Source of the DNA: Natrinema limicola JCM 13563
Lineage (GTDB): Archaea > Halobacteriota > Halobacteria > Halobacteriales > Natrialbaceae
Assembly: GCF_000337475.1 (NCBI RefSeq)
Contig: NZ_AOIT01000049.1
Coordinates: forward strand, 1-64,000
Direction: 5' to 3'
DNA length: 64,000 bases
Under the pieces are notes generated by a model. The model was not told the origin of the DNA. It ran no database searches and saw nothing but the letters and a program-made list of their open reading frames with translations. Position numbers and translations under genes: made by a program. Of this stretch, positions 25,609-35,046 are shown piece after piece (the stretch's first letter is position 1; every line of letters starts with the position of its first letter).

Positions 25609-26688
25609 ATGCAGCGACTCCACGCCCGGTATCCGTTTCTCGCAGCCGCTCGCGAATCCGTCGCGACGGAAGCGGTCGATCTCGCGACCGTCGTCGAGCA
25701 AGACCGGGCGGTCGTCGACCGCGCACGCCAACGCGTTATTACCGCACTCGAGGACGGGACTGTCGGCGAACCAGCCCACGAGCCCCGCATCGAGTTACTC
25801 TCCTATCCCGTTGCGCGGGTGCTCGTCTCGCTGGTCGGCGAGCGCGTGCTCGTCCGCAAGTACGCCCGCGGGGAGGCCGCAACGGCCTACGACCGCTTTA
25901 CCGCCGATATGGCCGACACGACCGAACTCAAAAGCGTCTCGTCGACGGGGCTCGAGCTCACAGATCTCCTGACTGAATTCGACCTGCAGGACGACGTCCG
26001 CGAGACGCCGGCCGGCGACGGCTACCGCATCGACGTCGGGGCCTACCTGCCGCTGGCCGAAGACATGTGGGAAGACGAGTGGCGACTCGTCAATCGACCG
26101 CTGGACGGCGGCGAGGTGCCCATCGATGAAGACGAACTCCTCGCGCTGCTCCGGGAAGCGATCCGGAGCCGGATCGAGGATGGGCTGCCCTTCGAGGTGC
26201 CCGAGACGATCGCGACCGCACTCGAGGACGATGTCGCCGAGATTCGTGAGGTCTTAGCAGCGCTCGATCTCACGCAGGACATCGACACCGTCGTTCCCGA
26301 CCTCTTCCCGCCGTGTATGAAGGCGTTGCTCGATCAGGTCCAGAAGGGCGAACACCTGTCCCATCACTCCCGCTTTGCGATCACCGCCTTCCTGACGAGT
26401 ATCGGGATGTCGACCGACGAAATTGTCGACCTCTACCGGGTCAACTCGTCGTTCGGCGAAGAGATGACACGCTATCAGACCGACCACATCCGCGGCGATA
26501 GCTCGCCGACGGAGTACTCGGCACCGGCCTGTTCGACGATGCAGTCCTACGGCGACTGCGTGAACAAAGACGACCTCTGCGAACGGATTCCGCATCCGAT
26601 GGCCTACTACGAAAAGCGACTCGAGGAGGCAGAAGACGACGACCTCGAGGATTGGCGGGAAGACGAGCAGTCCGCAAGCGGCGACTGA
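25609..26688 (+). CDS. priL: DNA primase large subunit PriL
   Basis: 359 residues. The N-terminal helical domain is followed by the conserved Fe-S domain with four cysteines at residues 236 (LFPPCMKAL), 308 (SAPACST), 317 (YGDC) and 324 (DLCERI), the expected pattern for a [4Fe-4S] cluster. PriL positions the template and hands the primer to the polymerase with the catalytic PriS, which is not in the window. The conserved HHSRFAITAFL segment is present. A hairpin repeat begins 2 bp after the stop codon. Confidence 0.95.
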   Translation: MQRLHARYPFLAAARESVATEAVDLATVVEQDRAVVDRARQRVITALEDGTVGEPAHEPRIELLSYPVARVLVSLVGERVLVRKYARGEAATAYDRFTADMADTTELKSVSSTGLELTDLLTEFDLQDDVRETPAGDGYRIDVGAYLPLAEDMWEDEWRLVNRPLDGGEVPIDEDELLALLREAIRSRIEDGLPFEVPETIATALEDDVAEIREVLAALDLTQDIDTVVPDLFPPCMKALLDQVQKGEHLSHHSRFAITAFLTSIGMSTDEIVDLYRVNSSFGEEMTRYQTDHIRGDSSPTEYSAPACSTMQSYGDCVNKDDLCERIPHPMAYYEKRLEEAEDDDLEDWREDEQSASGD

Positions 26689-26689
26689 A

Positions 26690-26764
26690 ACGGACTCCTG
26701 TCAGTCAGTGCCGGCGCAACCGCGACCGTCCTGTGGTTGCACCGGTAAATCGGGACAGCAGACC
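26690..26764 (+). repeat. dispersed hairpin element family I, copy A
   Basis: 75 bp beginning CGGACTCCTGTCAGTCAGTG and ending ACAGCAGACC. The stem arms are 26711-26723 and 26733-26745 with loop GACCGTCCT (26724-26732). Twelve of 13 positions pair, counting one G-U. Homologous to copies at 28484 and 61323. It lies immediately after the priL stop. Confidence 0.75.
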
Positions 26765-26860
26765 TATGAGACGACATCGGTTGCTGGTGCTACGAGCCCT
26801 ATTTTGGACCGATGATGCGTTCATCGAGACGAGCAAGAGAAACGAGCCGGTGAGCACGTC

Positions 26861-27097
26861 TTAGGCACTGACGGTGCCGTCGTTGGAATCGTTCAGCAAG
26901 TAGGCCAGAGCGACCCCAACCGCTGTCATCAGCAAGATGAACCCGACGATCACCCAGACGAGCATCTGGCCACCCTGGGACGAGAGCGTGCTGTTTGCTG
27001 CGCCGTAGGACGACCCGATAGCGAACATGGCCGCCAGCATCGCAACGACGGCACCGACGGAGACGACGATCTCGATGAGCGATTCGCGTTCGACCAT
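26861..27097 (-). CDS. small two-helix membrane protein
   Basis: 78 residues from ATG 27097. Two hydrophobic helices (IVVSVGAVVAMLAAMFAIGS and MLVWVIVGFILLMTAVGVAL) are separated by a polar GAANSTLSSQGGQ loop, with an acidic C-terminus. It looks like a widespread haloarchaeal family of unknown function. No operon partner. The longer in-frame start would place 39 basic residues before the helix and is less likely. Confidence 0.75.
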   Translation of the reverse strand: MVERESLIEIVVSVGAVVAMLAAMFAIGSSYGAANSTLSSQGGQMLVWVIVGFILLMTAVGVALAYLLNDSNDGTVSA

Positions 27098-27294
27098 TGC
27101 CTGAGCGATTTCGCCGGCCCGATCAAAAGCGCTTCGAAGGGGTTCTCGGACGGCGATCGGGCGATAATTCCCCGCGTTTGTCGTCGGTCGCGTATAAACG
27201 CCGACCATGGGCATGCAGGCACGGTGGTTATGTCCCTCGGTTCCCTATAAACGTCGAATAGCCAGCCGACCAGCGATTCCATTCCGACGCATCC

Positions 27295-27915
27295 ATGAAA
27301 ACAACAGCGTCACCGAAAGCACCGCTTCCAGTCCCACGCACAGCCCACCTCCCGGAGCGATCGCGCCGGGCCCACACCGAGCCGATGTCGGTGTTGCCAC
27401 TCGGCGACGGCCTCTACGAGGTCGAGTCCGCAAGCGACCATACCTACCTCGTCGATCTCGAGGCAGGCCGGTGTACCTGCCCGGATCACGTCTTCCGCAA
27501 GACCCGATGCAAGCACATTCGCCGGGTCGCACTCGAGATCACGGCCGGCCGAACACCACCGCCGGGCGAGATCGCGGTCGGCTGTCACGATTGTGGCGGG
27601 CCGGTCTTCGTCGACGAGGACGCGACCGCGCCGTTTTATTGCGACGACCATACGATCTCTCCGGGCGACACCGTCGTCGACCGGGAGACCGGCGACCGAC
27701 TCACGGTCGTCGACGTCTCGGAATTGCGGGCCGACGCCGTCGAAATCGAGGCCGCAGACTGTACCGTCGCTGAGTACGCGACGAACGACGGCTACGATCC
27801 TGACGTGCCCGTGGTGGGCGCGGTCTATCCACACGCCACCGTCGCATCGAACGGCGTCGTTCCCGCGTCGCTGAAAGTCTACGTCTTCCCGCGAACGCGC
27901 CTCAAGAAAGCCTAA
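27295..27915 (+). CDS. SWIM zinc-finger protein
   Basis: 206 residues. A SWIM motif CxCx(n)CxH is formed by C60, C62, C72 and H74 (RCTCPDHVFRKTRCKH). A second metal site is suggested by CHDCGGPVFVDEDA followed by FYCDDH, a rubredoxin-like knuckle. SWIM domains bind DNA or protein and often accompany recombination or helicase proteins; hjc converges on this gene 27 bp downstream. ATG 27385 is an alternative start that would remove a basic leader. A CCTATAAACG TATA-like element lies at about 27244. Confidence 0.82.
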   Translation: MKTTASPKAPLPVPRTAHLPERSRRAHTEPMSVLPLGDGLYEVESASDHTYLVDLEAGRCTCPDHVFRKTRCKHIRRVALEITAGRTPPPGEIAVGCHDCGGPVFVDEDATAPFYCDDHTISPGDTVVDRETGDRLTVVDVSELRADAVEIEAADCTVAEYATNDGYDPDVPVVGAVYPHATVASNGVVPASLKVYVFPRTRLKKA

Positions 27916-27942
27916 TAACCGGCCGCAGAACCGCTAACGGCG

Positions 27943-28470
27943 TTACTCGAGCAGTTCCGCAGCTTCCTCGGCGTCCATCACACCCTGTTCGACGGCATTG
28001 AGCACACGGAGGATTTCCTCGTCCGGGCCGTCATCGACGCTGCCATCGGCGGCGGCTTCCGCCAGTGTGACCTTCTCCGATTGGCCAGTGAACTCGGGAA
28101 AGTCAGTTCCCTCCGCAAGTGCCGTTTCCTTTTTGACTCGGTAGTTGCCGCCGTCGGTCACGTAGAGGTCGCCGGGGTGGAAGAAATACCAGTCTTCGCG
28201 GTCGAAGCGGACGCCGATCCGGGGTTTCGCGCCGAAGTTCTGGGCGAAGTAGATGAGCGCTTCGACCTCTTCACCGGTGAGGTAGATCGGGTCGCCCGCG
28301 CTCGATTTCGCCTCGATGGCGTAGAAGGACTCGCCGTCACCGGCGAGTACGTCGGGGAGTTCGCGGTCGGTCGCAGCGCCGCTGGCGGGCGCACGCATCA
28401 CCGCAAAGCCGGCCTCGTCGAGCGCGTTGACGAGTTCGCGTTCGCGGCGGTCGCCCTTCGCATGGGACAT
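27943..28470 (-). CDS. hjc: Holliday junction resolvase Hjc
   Basis: 175 residues. The nuclease core has E10/E12 ([20 protein letters not shown]), D40 (ELPDVLAGD) and the E53-x-K55 pair (YAIEAKSS), the archaeal Hjc active site. A C-terminal extension of about 60 acidic residues ([20 protein letters not shown]) exceeds the canonical 120-130 residue enzyme and looks like a small helical protein-interaction module common in haloarchaeal versions. It cuts four-way junctions in recombination. The family I hairpin copy B sits just upstream. Confidence 0.93.
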   Translation of the reverse strand: MSHAKGDRRERELVNALDEAGFAVMRAPASGAATDRELPDVLAGDGESFYAIEAKSSAGDPIYLTGEEVEALIYFAQNFGAKPRIGVRFDREDWYFFHPGDLYVTDGGNYRVKKETALAEGTDFPEFTGQSEKVTLAEAAADGSVDDGPDEEILRVLNAVEQGVMDAEEAAELLE

Positions 28471-28483
28471 ATAGCCTTTTCAG

Positions 28484-28558
28484 ACGGACTCCTGTAAGTC
28501 AGTGACGGTGCAACTGCGACCGTCCTGCAGTTGCACCGATAACTCGTTACAGCAGCCC
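28484..28558 (+). repeat. dispersed hairpin element family I, copy B
   Basis: 75 bp. The stem is perfect over 12 bp: arms 28506-28517 (CGGTGCAACTGC) and 28527-28538, loop GACCGTCCT (28518-28526). Located between the hjc start (28470) and the end of the CPBP gene (28614), so it may lie in the hjc leader or act as the CPBP gene's 3' end. Confidence 0.75.
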
Positions 28559-28613
28559 GTCTCTCCCGCGAGCAATAATAAAAGACCGGACGGCAGGCGG
28601 CCAGACGGGCCGG

Positions 28614-29423
28614 TTACAGCGGGACCGTCGCCGCGAAGTCGACCAGCAGTGACGTCGACGGGTCGGCAGTCTCGAGGTCGTACTCGAGGGCAAGATACAG
28701 CAAGCCGAACTGGATGGCGTTGAACGCGGCGTGAGCGCCGATCGGCACGACGAGGTTGTCGGTTTTCGCATACAGGAGGCCGAAGATGATCGAGCCGCCG
28801 AAGACGACCACGACGGGAACCAGAGTCGCAAGCAGCGAGTCGGAGAGGACCGCATACGACATGATGTGGATCAGCGCGAAGATCGCGCTGGCGACGACGA
28901 CCGCGGTGAGCCGACCGAATGCCGCATAGAGCCGTTTCTGAACGATATTTCGAAAGAGGAACTCCTCCGCAGGCGCGTTGAAGAAGAAGACGATGCCGAT
29001 CATGATCAGGACCATCGTCTGGTCGTTCCCGATGTAGGTCGCGACCTGATTGTCCGCAGACGGTAGAGAGAGTACCTGTACGACCAAACTGACGAGGATG
29101 TAAAACACGAAGCTCCCGAGGACGCCGGCAAGGACGTAGAGCCAGCCGCGTTTCGTCGGCCACCGGAGGTCGACGTACGACCATCCACGGCCGGTCGCGG
29201 CAAGATAGAGCGCACCGGCAAGCACGAAGCCGAGGAAGTTCAGGATCAACAATGCCGTTCGGCTCACAAGGGAGGCGTCCGTCGGAGACGTCGCCAGCGC
29301 CGGCTCGAGCGCGATCGCGGGGAGGGTCGTAAACTGGCTCGCGAGAATCCCGAACGCTGCCAGACCGATCGCGACGAGCGTCGTCCGGACCGGACCGTCG
29401 CGATAGCGTGATGGCGTTTCCAT
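28614..29423 (-). CDS. CPBP (CaaX-like) intramembrane metalloprotease family
   Basis: 269 residues, about seven membrane segments. Conserved motif 1 PAEEFLFRN (Glu153-Glu154) and motif 2 IFALIHIMSY (His near 186) are followed by a third, IGAHAAFNAIQF. These are the presumed zinc/catalytic residues of the CPBP/Abi family. The product may cleave prenylated or membrane peptides, but haloarchaeal substrates are unknown. Oriented away from the PAS regulator end with 80 bp between them. Confidence 0.88.
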   Translation of the reverse strand: METPSRYRDGPVRTTLVAIGLAAFGILASQFTTLPAIALEPALATSPTDASLVSRTALLILNFLGFVLAGALYLAATGRGWSYVDLRWPTKRGWLYVLAGVLGSFVFYILVSLVVQVLSLPSADNQVATYIGNDQTMVLIMIGIVFFFNAPAEEFLFRNIVQKRLYAAFGRLTAVVVASAIFALIHIMSYAVLSDSLLATLVPVVVVFGGSIIFGLLYAKTDNLVVPIGAHAAFNAIQFGLLYLALEYDLETADPSTSLLVDFAATVPL

Positions 29424-29502
29424 AGTAGGGGCTAGGGCGACTGGGGCCTTGGGCGTTCCTCTCTCCGAAACGGCCTGTCCGGTGAGCCGGTGTCGTGAGC
29501 GA

Positions 29503-32500
29503 TCAGTCCGCGAGAGCCGGACTACCCTCCTCGAACAGCTGTGTCAGCAGCCGCTGCTGGCCGATTCGCAGGTGGCGGTTGACCGTCGGCTGTGTCACCC
29601 CGAGCAACGCGGCGATTTCCTCGCCGGTGCTCTCGCGGGGCCACTCGAAAAAGCCGGCGAAATACGCCGTCCGAAGCACCTCGAGCTGGCGGTCGGTCAG
29701 CGCGTCGAGCAGCGACGTGACGTGTTCGCTGCGCGTTCGCATCGATCGCTCGACGTGGTGGCGGGCCTGCAACTCGATGGTCGGATACGCCTCGCGGAGC
29801 ATCTCGACGAACTCACGGACGTCAGTTCCAGTGGGGACATCGACGGTGAGCTCGGTCCCCGCCGCGTCGGCGTGCATCGAGCGCGGACTGCCGCCGTGGC
29901 GGACCAGCCGCGAGGCGATGACCTCGCCAGCGACGGTCGCCTCGAATCGGCAGTCGGTTTCCGTCCGACTGATGAGCCGGGCGTCGGTCACCGAGACGAG
30001 GTCATCGAGCGCCGCGTGTACCGCCTCGGGCGAGACGCCACTGGTCTCGAAAAACAGCAGCGTCTCGTCGCCCGAGTGGGTCCCAAGCCCCGCATAGTCG
30101 ACGGTCGCATCGGTCTTCGCTGCGATCCGAGAGAGGAGATCGTCCGCTCCCTCGAGCCGAAGCGTCAGCTCGAGTACGCGTTCGGCGTGTAGCGCCTCGC
30201 GCGTTTCGACGGCGTTGATCGCGTTTGCGATCCCGTCACCGAGTTCCGTCACGACGGTCTGCTCGAGCTCACCGAACGCGTCCGGTTCGTCCGCATACAG
30301 CGTGAGGACACCGTAGGAGTACTCCGCGTGCGAGAGCGGGACGCTGATGACCGACTGGAAGCCCCGATCCAGCGCCGGGCGTCGCCAGGCTTCGCTCTGG
30401 AGTCCCTCGACGACGTTCGAGACGACCGTCGGCGTCTCGTTGCGAGCGGTCTGGGCGGCTGGCTCGGCCGACGCGTCGTCTGCAAGCGGGGCGTCGTCCA
30501 GGTATTCTTGGCCCGATCCGGCCCAGGCGCGGGGCTCGAGTCGCGTGCCACTGGCGTCGAGGTTGCCGATCCACGCGAAGGCGATGTCGTTGGCCTCGAC
30601 GAGCCGCTCGGTGACGGTCTGTTCGATGTCCGTGCGGCTGTCAGCACCGATCAACGACTGGTCGATCCGTCTGATGAGTTCGGTAATCGAGATTTGGCGG
30701 TTGAGCCGACGGTTTCGTTCCTCGAGTTCCGTCTCGCGCTCGCGGAGACTGGCTTCGCTCTCGAGGCGGTCGAAGGCGGCTTCGGTCGTCGCGACCAGCG
30801 TCTCGATCAGCCGCCGGGCGTCGACGTCGATCGATTCGCCGTCGGACGCGACCGCGAAGACGCCGTGATCGCCGATCGGGACGATGACGCCGCTCTCGAC
30901 GCCCGGACCGAAGATTCGTGACTGGTCGAACGACGCGGGGTCGTCGACGACCATCCCCGTCCCCGTGACGTAGGCGTTCCAGAGGGCAGCATCGGTGTCG
31001 CCGACGGCGACCGACGCCGTGCCGTCACAGAGGCGTGCGAACTCGTCGGTATAAGCGATCGGCTCGAACCGGTTCACGTCAGAATCGAGGTGATACACTG
31101 CGACGCCTGCGGCCTCGAGGATGTCATCGGCCGTCTCGACGACCAGTTCTGCGACCTCGTCGTCGCTGTCAGTGCCGAGTAAGTCGCGGGCAGCGCCGTG
31201 CAGTGACTCGAGGGCGAGTTCGTGCTCCTTGCGGCGGGTAATATCGTTGTTGATTCCGACCATTCGCGGCCCCGCGTCGTCGTCGACGACCCGCCCACGG
31301 GCCCCGACCCAGATCCAGCTTCCGTCCTCGTGTTGGAGTCGAAACTCCGTCTGGAACAGGTCGTCGTTCTCGATCGCCTGGGTGACTTCGTCTTCGACGC
31401 GAGCCACGTCATCCGGATGGACACGCTGTTTGAAGGTGTCGAACGTCCCCCCAAACGCCCCTGGTTCAAGTCCGAGTAGCCGCTCGTAGGTCTCGTTCCA
31501 GATGACCTCGTCGGTGTTCAGATCCCACTCCCAGACGGCCGTGTTCGTCCCCTCGAGTGTGAGTTCGAGGCGGCGTTTCGTCTCGCGGAAGTCCCGCTCG
31601 CGCTCCTTGCGTTCGGTGATGTCGCGACTGATCGCCAAATACCGGTTTTGGTTTTCGATGTCGAGACAAATGAGGTGGACCTCGACGGGAAACAGCGAGT
31701 CGTCGTGACAGCAGTACTGACCTTCGAACTTTCGGCGGTCGCCGACCGACAGCTCCTCGAGCATGGAGAGGGCCTCGGCTTTGTCGACGAGCATATCGTA
31801 TTCCCAGATCTTCGTGCCGAGCAGCTCGTCGGTGGTGTAGCCGAGCGCGTCCGCAAGCCGGCGATTGGCGTCGACGATCGTCCCCTCGGTATCGAGCACG
31901 TTGATCATGTCGGGGGAGTTCTCGAACAGTGCCTCGAGTCGGGCGCTCGTCGTTTCCAGGCGACGCTCGCGTTCCTTGCGCTCGGTGATGTCACGGATGA
32001 CGCCGGCGGTCCCGGTGAACTCGCCGTCGTCCATCGGCAACAGCGCCATGTGGTTTTCGACGTCGATCAGCTCGCCGTCGACGGTCTCGAGGACCATCTC
32101 GAACGTCTGTGACGGTTCGTTTTTGCTGAGCAGTTCCCGAATCCGATCCTGTGCCGTCTCGATGTCCTCGGCAGCCATCACCGTCGAGACGTGTTCGCCG
32201 ATCAACGCGTCTGGGTCGTAGCCGATGATCTGTGACAGCGCGTCGTTGACGAACTGGAAGTTCCCGTCCGCGTCGATCGTATACACCACCTCATCGAGCG
32301 CCTGAATGATCGTCTCGGCGCGCTCGAGTTCGCGTTCACGCTCCTTGCGTGCAGTGATATCCTGTGCCGCGCCGCGGAGCGCGACGATCTCACCGTCATC
32401 TCGGACGGGCGCACCGATACTGCGGATCCAGCGCCGGTCACCATCCGCTGTGATGATCTGGTTTTCGATATCGTACGCCTCACCGTCCTCGATCGCGCGG

Positions 32501-34401
32501 TCGATCACCTCGCTGAGCCGCGATCGATCTTCAGGCGCGATGTGTTCGAATACCCGATCGAGATCGAGTCCCTGATCGGCTGAGAGCCCAAAGATACTGT
32601 AGACCTCGTCAGTCCATCGAACGTCGGCGGAATCGTCGGTCACATCGAGTTCCCACGCACCCACGTTCGCCAGCCGCTGGGACTGCTCTAACAGATGCGT
32701 CGTCCGCTCGAGGTGGGCTTCGCGTTTGCGAAGCCGGCGCTCTTTTGCCTTGCGCTCGGAGATATCCCGACCGATACCGACCTCGACGGGGTTGCCGTCG
32801 GGATCGTCAAGCACCGACGCGACGAACTCGTAGGGAATCCGCTCGCCCGCTTTCGTCTGCAGTGCCGCTTCGATGTGCGTCTCGCCCGTCTCGAAGGCTT
32901 CGGTGATCGAACCGCGGATCACGTCCCGATCGTCCTCGTCGAAGAACTCGAGGGCGTGCATGTCGTCGATTTCGGCGTCCGAATACCCCGATACCTCGAC
33001 CAGCGTCTCGTTCCAGCGCTTGAGTTCCCCGTCCTCGTCAAGAACGTAAAACACGTCGTCTAATGCATCGATAACGTCGGTGGTAAACTGCTCGTATCGC
33101 TCGAGTCGCCGCTGTTTCTCCAAGCGTTCGCTGACGTCGCGACCGACGCCGACGATGACCTGCTCGCCCGCCGGGTTCTCGAGGGTCGACGCAACGAACT
33201 CGTAGGGAATGGACGCACCATCGCTGGTCACGATCGAGGCGTCGATACGTGTCGACCCAGTGTCGAGAACCTCGGCGATCGAATTCGTAATCCGATCGTG
33301 GGCTGCCTCGTCGAAGAACTCCAGCGCCTGCATCGACTCGACCTCGGCGTCGGTATACCCCGTCGTCTCGCAGAGACTCTCGTTCCACTGGCATACTGTG
33401 CCGTCCTCATCGAGGAGATAGACGACATCGTCGACCGCGTCCAGCATATCGTCGGTAAACGCCTGTGCCCGCTCGAGACGGCGCTCCCGTTCCCGAATCC
33501 GCTCGACGTAAGTGCGGCGTTCGAACGTCTGGCTCACCCAGCGAGCGATCAGTTCCACGAACGACGTTTCGGCGGGCGTAAACGGTCGCTCTCGGGGCTC
33601 ACGATCCAGAAAACAAATCGTTCCGCAGTGGTCGCCCTCGACGGAGATCCGACCACCGAGACGGCAGTTGACATCGAGTTCGTCGGCAATCGGATGATCG
33701 TTCCACTCGACCGCACTGGCGTCATTTGCCCCCTGAACCACGTCCGACTCGAACAGGTCGTGACAGGAGACTGCCGAGAGATCAAGCACCGTCCCCTCGA
33801 GGTCGGCAGCGTGTCCGACGGCCGTCTCGATCTCGTATCGGTCGGCCGATTCGTCGATCCGGGAGACGAATCCAGTCTCGAGACCGAGCCGCTTACAGCC
33901 CAACTCGAGCAGGCGACGGATCTTCGTCTCGTCATCCGTGCTCGGATCGGACGTGATCCGGTACAGTTCCTGGCGATACTGTTCGCTCTCGGCGCGTCGC
34001 CGTTCGCGGTCACACACCGCGGCCGTCAGGTCGGTGACAGTCTCGGAGAGCTGTCCGAGTTCGTCGTCTCGATCGATCGTAACGTCGATCGGGCCGTCGA
34101 CGGCCGGCGGTTGTACGGACTGTTCGGACTCGGACAGTGAAGACTCGTCCTCGAGTCGCGAGGTGAACTGCCGAAGCGCGTCGGTGAGTCGCTCGAGGTC
34201 GTTCGTCCGATCGGAGCCGCTCCGTGCGGCAAGACCCACGACGAGCAGTCCGGGTCCCGTCTGCGTGCCAACGCCGTGAAATCCGGAGACCAAGCGGCCA
34301 GCGACGATCCAGACTGCAACACCGATCACGCCGAGCAAAACTGCACGCGACCGTCTCGTGTCGTCCGCGAGCAGTCCGCTCTGAACCGCAGTCCAGTCCA
34401 T
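29503..34401 (-). CDS. giant multi-PAS/GAF sensor with bacterio-opsin-activator HTH
   Basis: 1632 residues. One membrane helix (about 19-38) and a short HAMP-like linker lead to a GAF domain (about 145-300). Six PAS domains follow between about 310 and 1065, many ending in GRDVSERxxKER or DITERKERER linkers. PAS1 and PAS2 look like recent duplicates (both contain a QALEFFDE/HALEFFDE segment). Two more GAF domains (about 1070-1400), a bacterio-opsin-activator-associated domain and a C-terminal HTH_10 (SLLDALTDRQLEVLRTAYFA, GVTQPTVNRHLRIGQQRLL) complete it. No histidine-kinase or receiver domain is seen, so signals pass directly to DNA binding. It is likely membrane anchored, an unusual site for a transcription factor. 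Ligands unknown. Confidence 0.92.
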   Translation of the reverse strand: MDWTAVQSGLLADDTRRSRAVLLGVIGVAVWIVAGRLVSGFHGVGTQTGPGLLVVGLAARSGSDRTNDLERLTDALRQFTSRLEDESSLSESEQSVQPPAVDGPIDVTIDRDDELGQLSETVTDLTAAVCDRERRRAESEQYRQELYRITSDPSTDDETKIRRLLELGCKRLGLETGFVSRIDESADRYEIETAVGHAADLEGTVLDLSAVSCHDLFESDVVQGANDASAVEWNDHPIADELDVNCRLGGRISVEGDHCGTICFLDREPRERPFTPAETSFVELIARWVSQTFERRTYVERIRERERRLERAQAFTDDMLDAVDDVVYLLDEDGTVCQWNESLCETTGYTDAEVESMQALEFFDEAAHDRITNSIAEVLDTGSTRIDASIVTSDGASIPYEFVASTLENPAGEQVIVGVGRDVSERLEKQRRLERYEQFTTDVIDALDDVFYVLDEDGELKRWNETLVEVSGYSDAEIDDMHALEFFDEDDRDVIRGSITEAFETGETHIEAALQTKAGERIPYEFVASVLDDPDGNPVEVGIGRDISERKAKERRLRKREAHLERTTHLLEQSQRLANVGAWELDVTDDSADVRWTDEVYSIFGLSADQGLDLDRVFEHIAPEDRSRLSEVIDRAIEDGEAYDIENQIITADGDRRWIRSIGAPVRDDGEIVALRGAAQDITARKERERELERAETIIQALDEVVYTIDADGNFQFVNDALSQIIGYDPDALIGEHVSTVMAAEDIETAQDRIRELLSKNEPSQTFEMVLETVDGELIDVENHMALLPMDDGEFTGTAGVIRDITERKERERRLETTSARLEALFENSPDMINVLDTEGTIVDANRRLADALGYTTDELLGTKIWEYDMLVDKAEALSMLEELSVGDRRKFEGQYCCHDDSLFPVEVHLICLDIENQNRYLAISRDITERKERERDFRETKRRLELTLEGTNTAVWEWDLNTDEVIWNETYERLLGLEPGAFGGTFDTFKQRVHPDDVARVEDEVTQAIENDDLFQTEFRLQHEDGSWIWVGARGRVVDDDAGPRMVGINNDITRRKEHELALESLHGAARDLLGTDSDDEVAELVVETADDILEAAGVAVYHLDSDVNRFEPIAYTDEFARLCDGTASVAVGDTDAALWNAYVTGTGMVVDDPASFDQSRIFGPGVESGVIVPIGDHGVFAVASDGESIDVDARRLIETLVATTEAAFDRLESEASLRERETELEERNRRLNRQISITELIRRIDQSLIGADSRTDIEQTVTERLVEANDIAFAWIGNLDASGTRLEPRAWAGSGQEYLDDAPLADDASAEPAAQTARNETPTVVSNVVEGLQSEAWRRPALDRGFQSVISVPLSHAEYSYGVLTLYADEPDAFGELEQTVVTELGDGIANAINAVETREALHAERVLELTLRLEGADDLLSRIAAKTDATVDYAGLGTHSGDETLLFFETSGVSPEAVHAALDDLVSVTDARLISRTETDCRFEATVAGEVIASRLVRHGGSPRSMHADAAGTELTVDVPTGTDVREFVEMLREAYPTIELQARHHVERSMRTRSEHVTSLLDALTDRQLEVLRTAYFAGFFEWPRESTGEEIAALLGVTQPTVNRHLRIGQQRLLTQLFEEGSPALAD

Positions 34402-34590
34402 GGTACGCCTATGGAATGACTGACAATGATATGCGCGGTTTATTTCATACCCATTTCAATATCATCATTGCAGTGCTGCTCGAGTACAAACCGTTGAGGC
34501 CACAGTGTCGGTGGGTTTTGGACGGCTACCACACGTTCGGGCCGTGATATGGAGCGAACAGCGGGGGAACGACGTCGATCTTCGAGACGC

Positions 34591-34631
34591 TATACACGTA
34601 GTGTTGGGACGGCAGCGAAATTACGTGTATA
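34591..34631. promoter_or_regulatory. 10-bp inverted repeat upstream of HalOD1 gene
   Basis: TATACACGTA (34591-34600) and TACGTGTATA (34622-34631) are exact inverted copies, 21 bp apart. The right arm contains a TATA-like TGTATAAC about 43 bp before ATG 34674. It suggests a dimeric regulator that covers the promoter. Confidence 0.5.
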
Positions 34632-34673
34632 ACGGGCAAGCCGATACCGACGGATCGTATTAGTCAAGCCAAG

Positions 34674-34931
34674 ATGTCCGGAGCCACACTCGATTATCAC
34701 AACGATTCGATCAGCCTGCGCGTCGTCGAAGCCCTCGCAGACGCGACAGACACCGCCCCGAGCGAACTCGACCCACTGTACAATACCGTCGATCCCGAGG
34801 CACTCGATCGACTGTTCCAACCCGACTCGAGCGACGACATCCGCGTCACGTTCGAGTACGGCGACGCACACGTCGAGATTCGAGGCGACGGCACCATCCT
34901 GGTCGATGGAACCGTCCATGACAGCCGATAA
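34674..34931 (+). CDS. HalOD1 output-domain protein (second)
   Basis: 85 residues, nearly all HalOD1: ISLRVVEALADATDTAPSEL, DPLYNTVDPEALDRLF and IRVTFEYGDAHVEIRGDGTI. It is divergent from the giant PAS regulator and precedes a pseudo-receiver/PAS protein on the same strand, linked by a 42-codon ORF overlapping its 3' end. Context places it in a signalling module. Biochemical activity of HalOD1 is not known. Confidence 0.88.
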   Translation: MSGATLDYHNDSISLRVVEALADATDTAPSELDPLYNTVDPEALDRLFQPDSSDDIRVTFEYGDAHVEIRGDGTILVDGTVHDSR

Positions 34932-35046
34932 GCCGCGAGTCGAGTCGACCGAACGTGGTCGAATCCGACAAGAGACGACCGCTGGAAACAGCTCGGCTCC
35001 CGTCTTGCCGGACACGTCGAGCGATCCGAGACCGGAGGTGCTCTGA
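34918..35046 (+). CDS. 42-aa linker ORF between HalOD1 and pseudo-receiver genes
   Basis: ATG 34918 overlaps the HalOD1 end by 14 bp and TGA 35044-35046 directly abuts the ATG of the next gene. The product is polar, Ser/Pro/Arg-rich, without a recognised motif. Overlap at one end and zero spacing at the other argue for translation; sequence content alone does not. Confidence 0.35.
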   Translation: MTADKPRVESTERGRIRQETTAGNSSAPVLPDTSSDPRPEVL

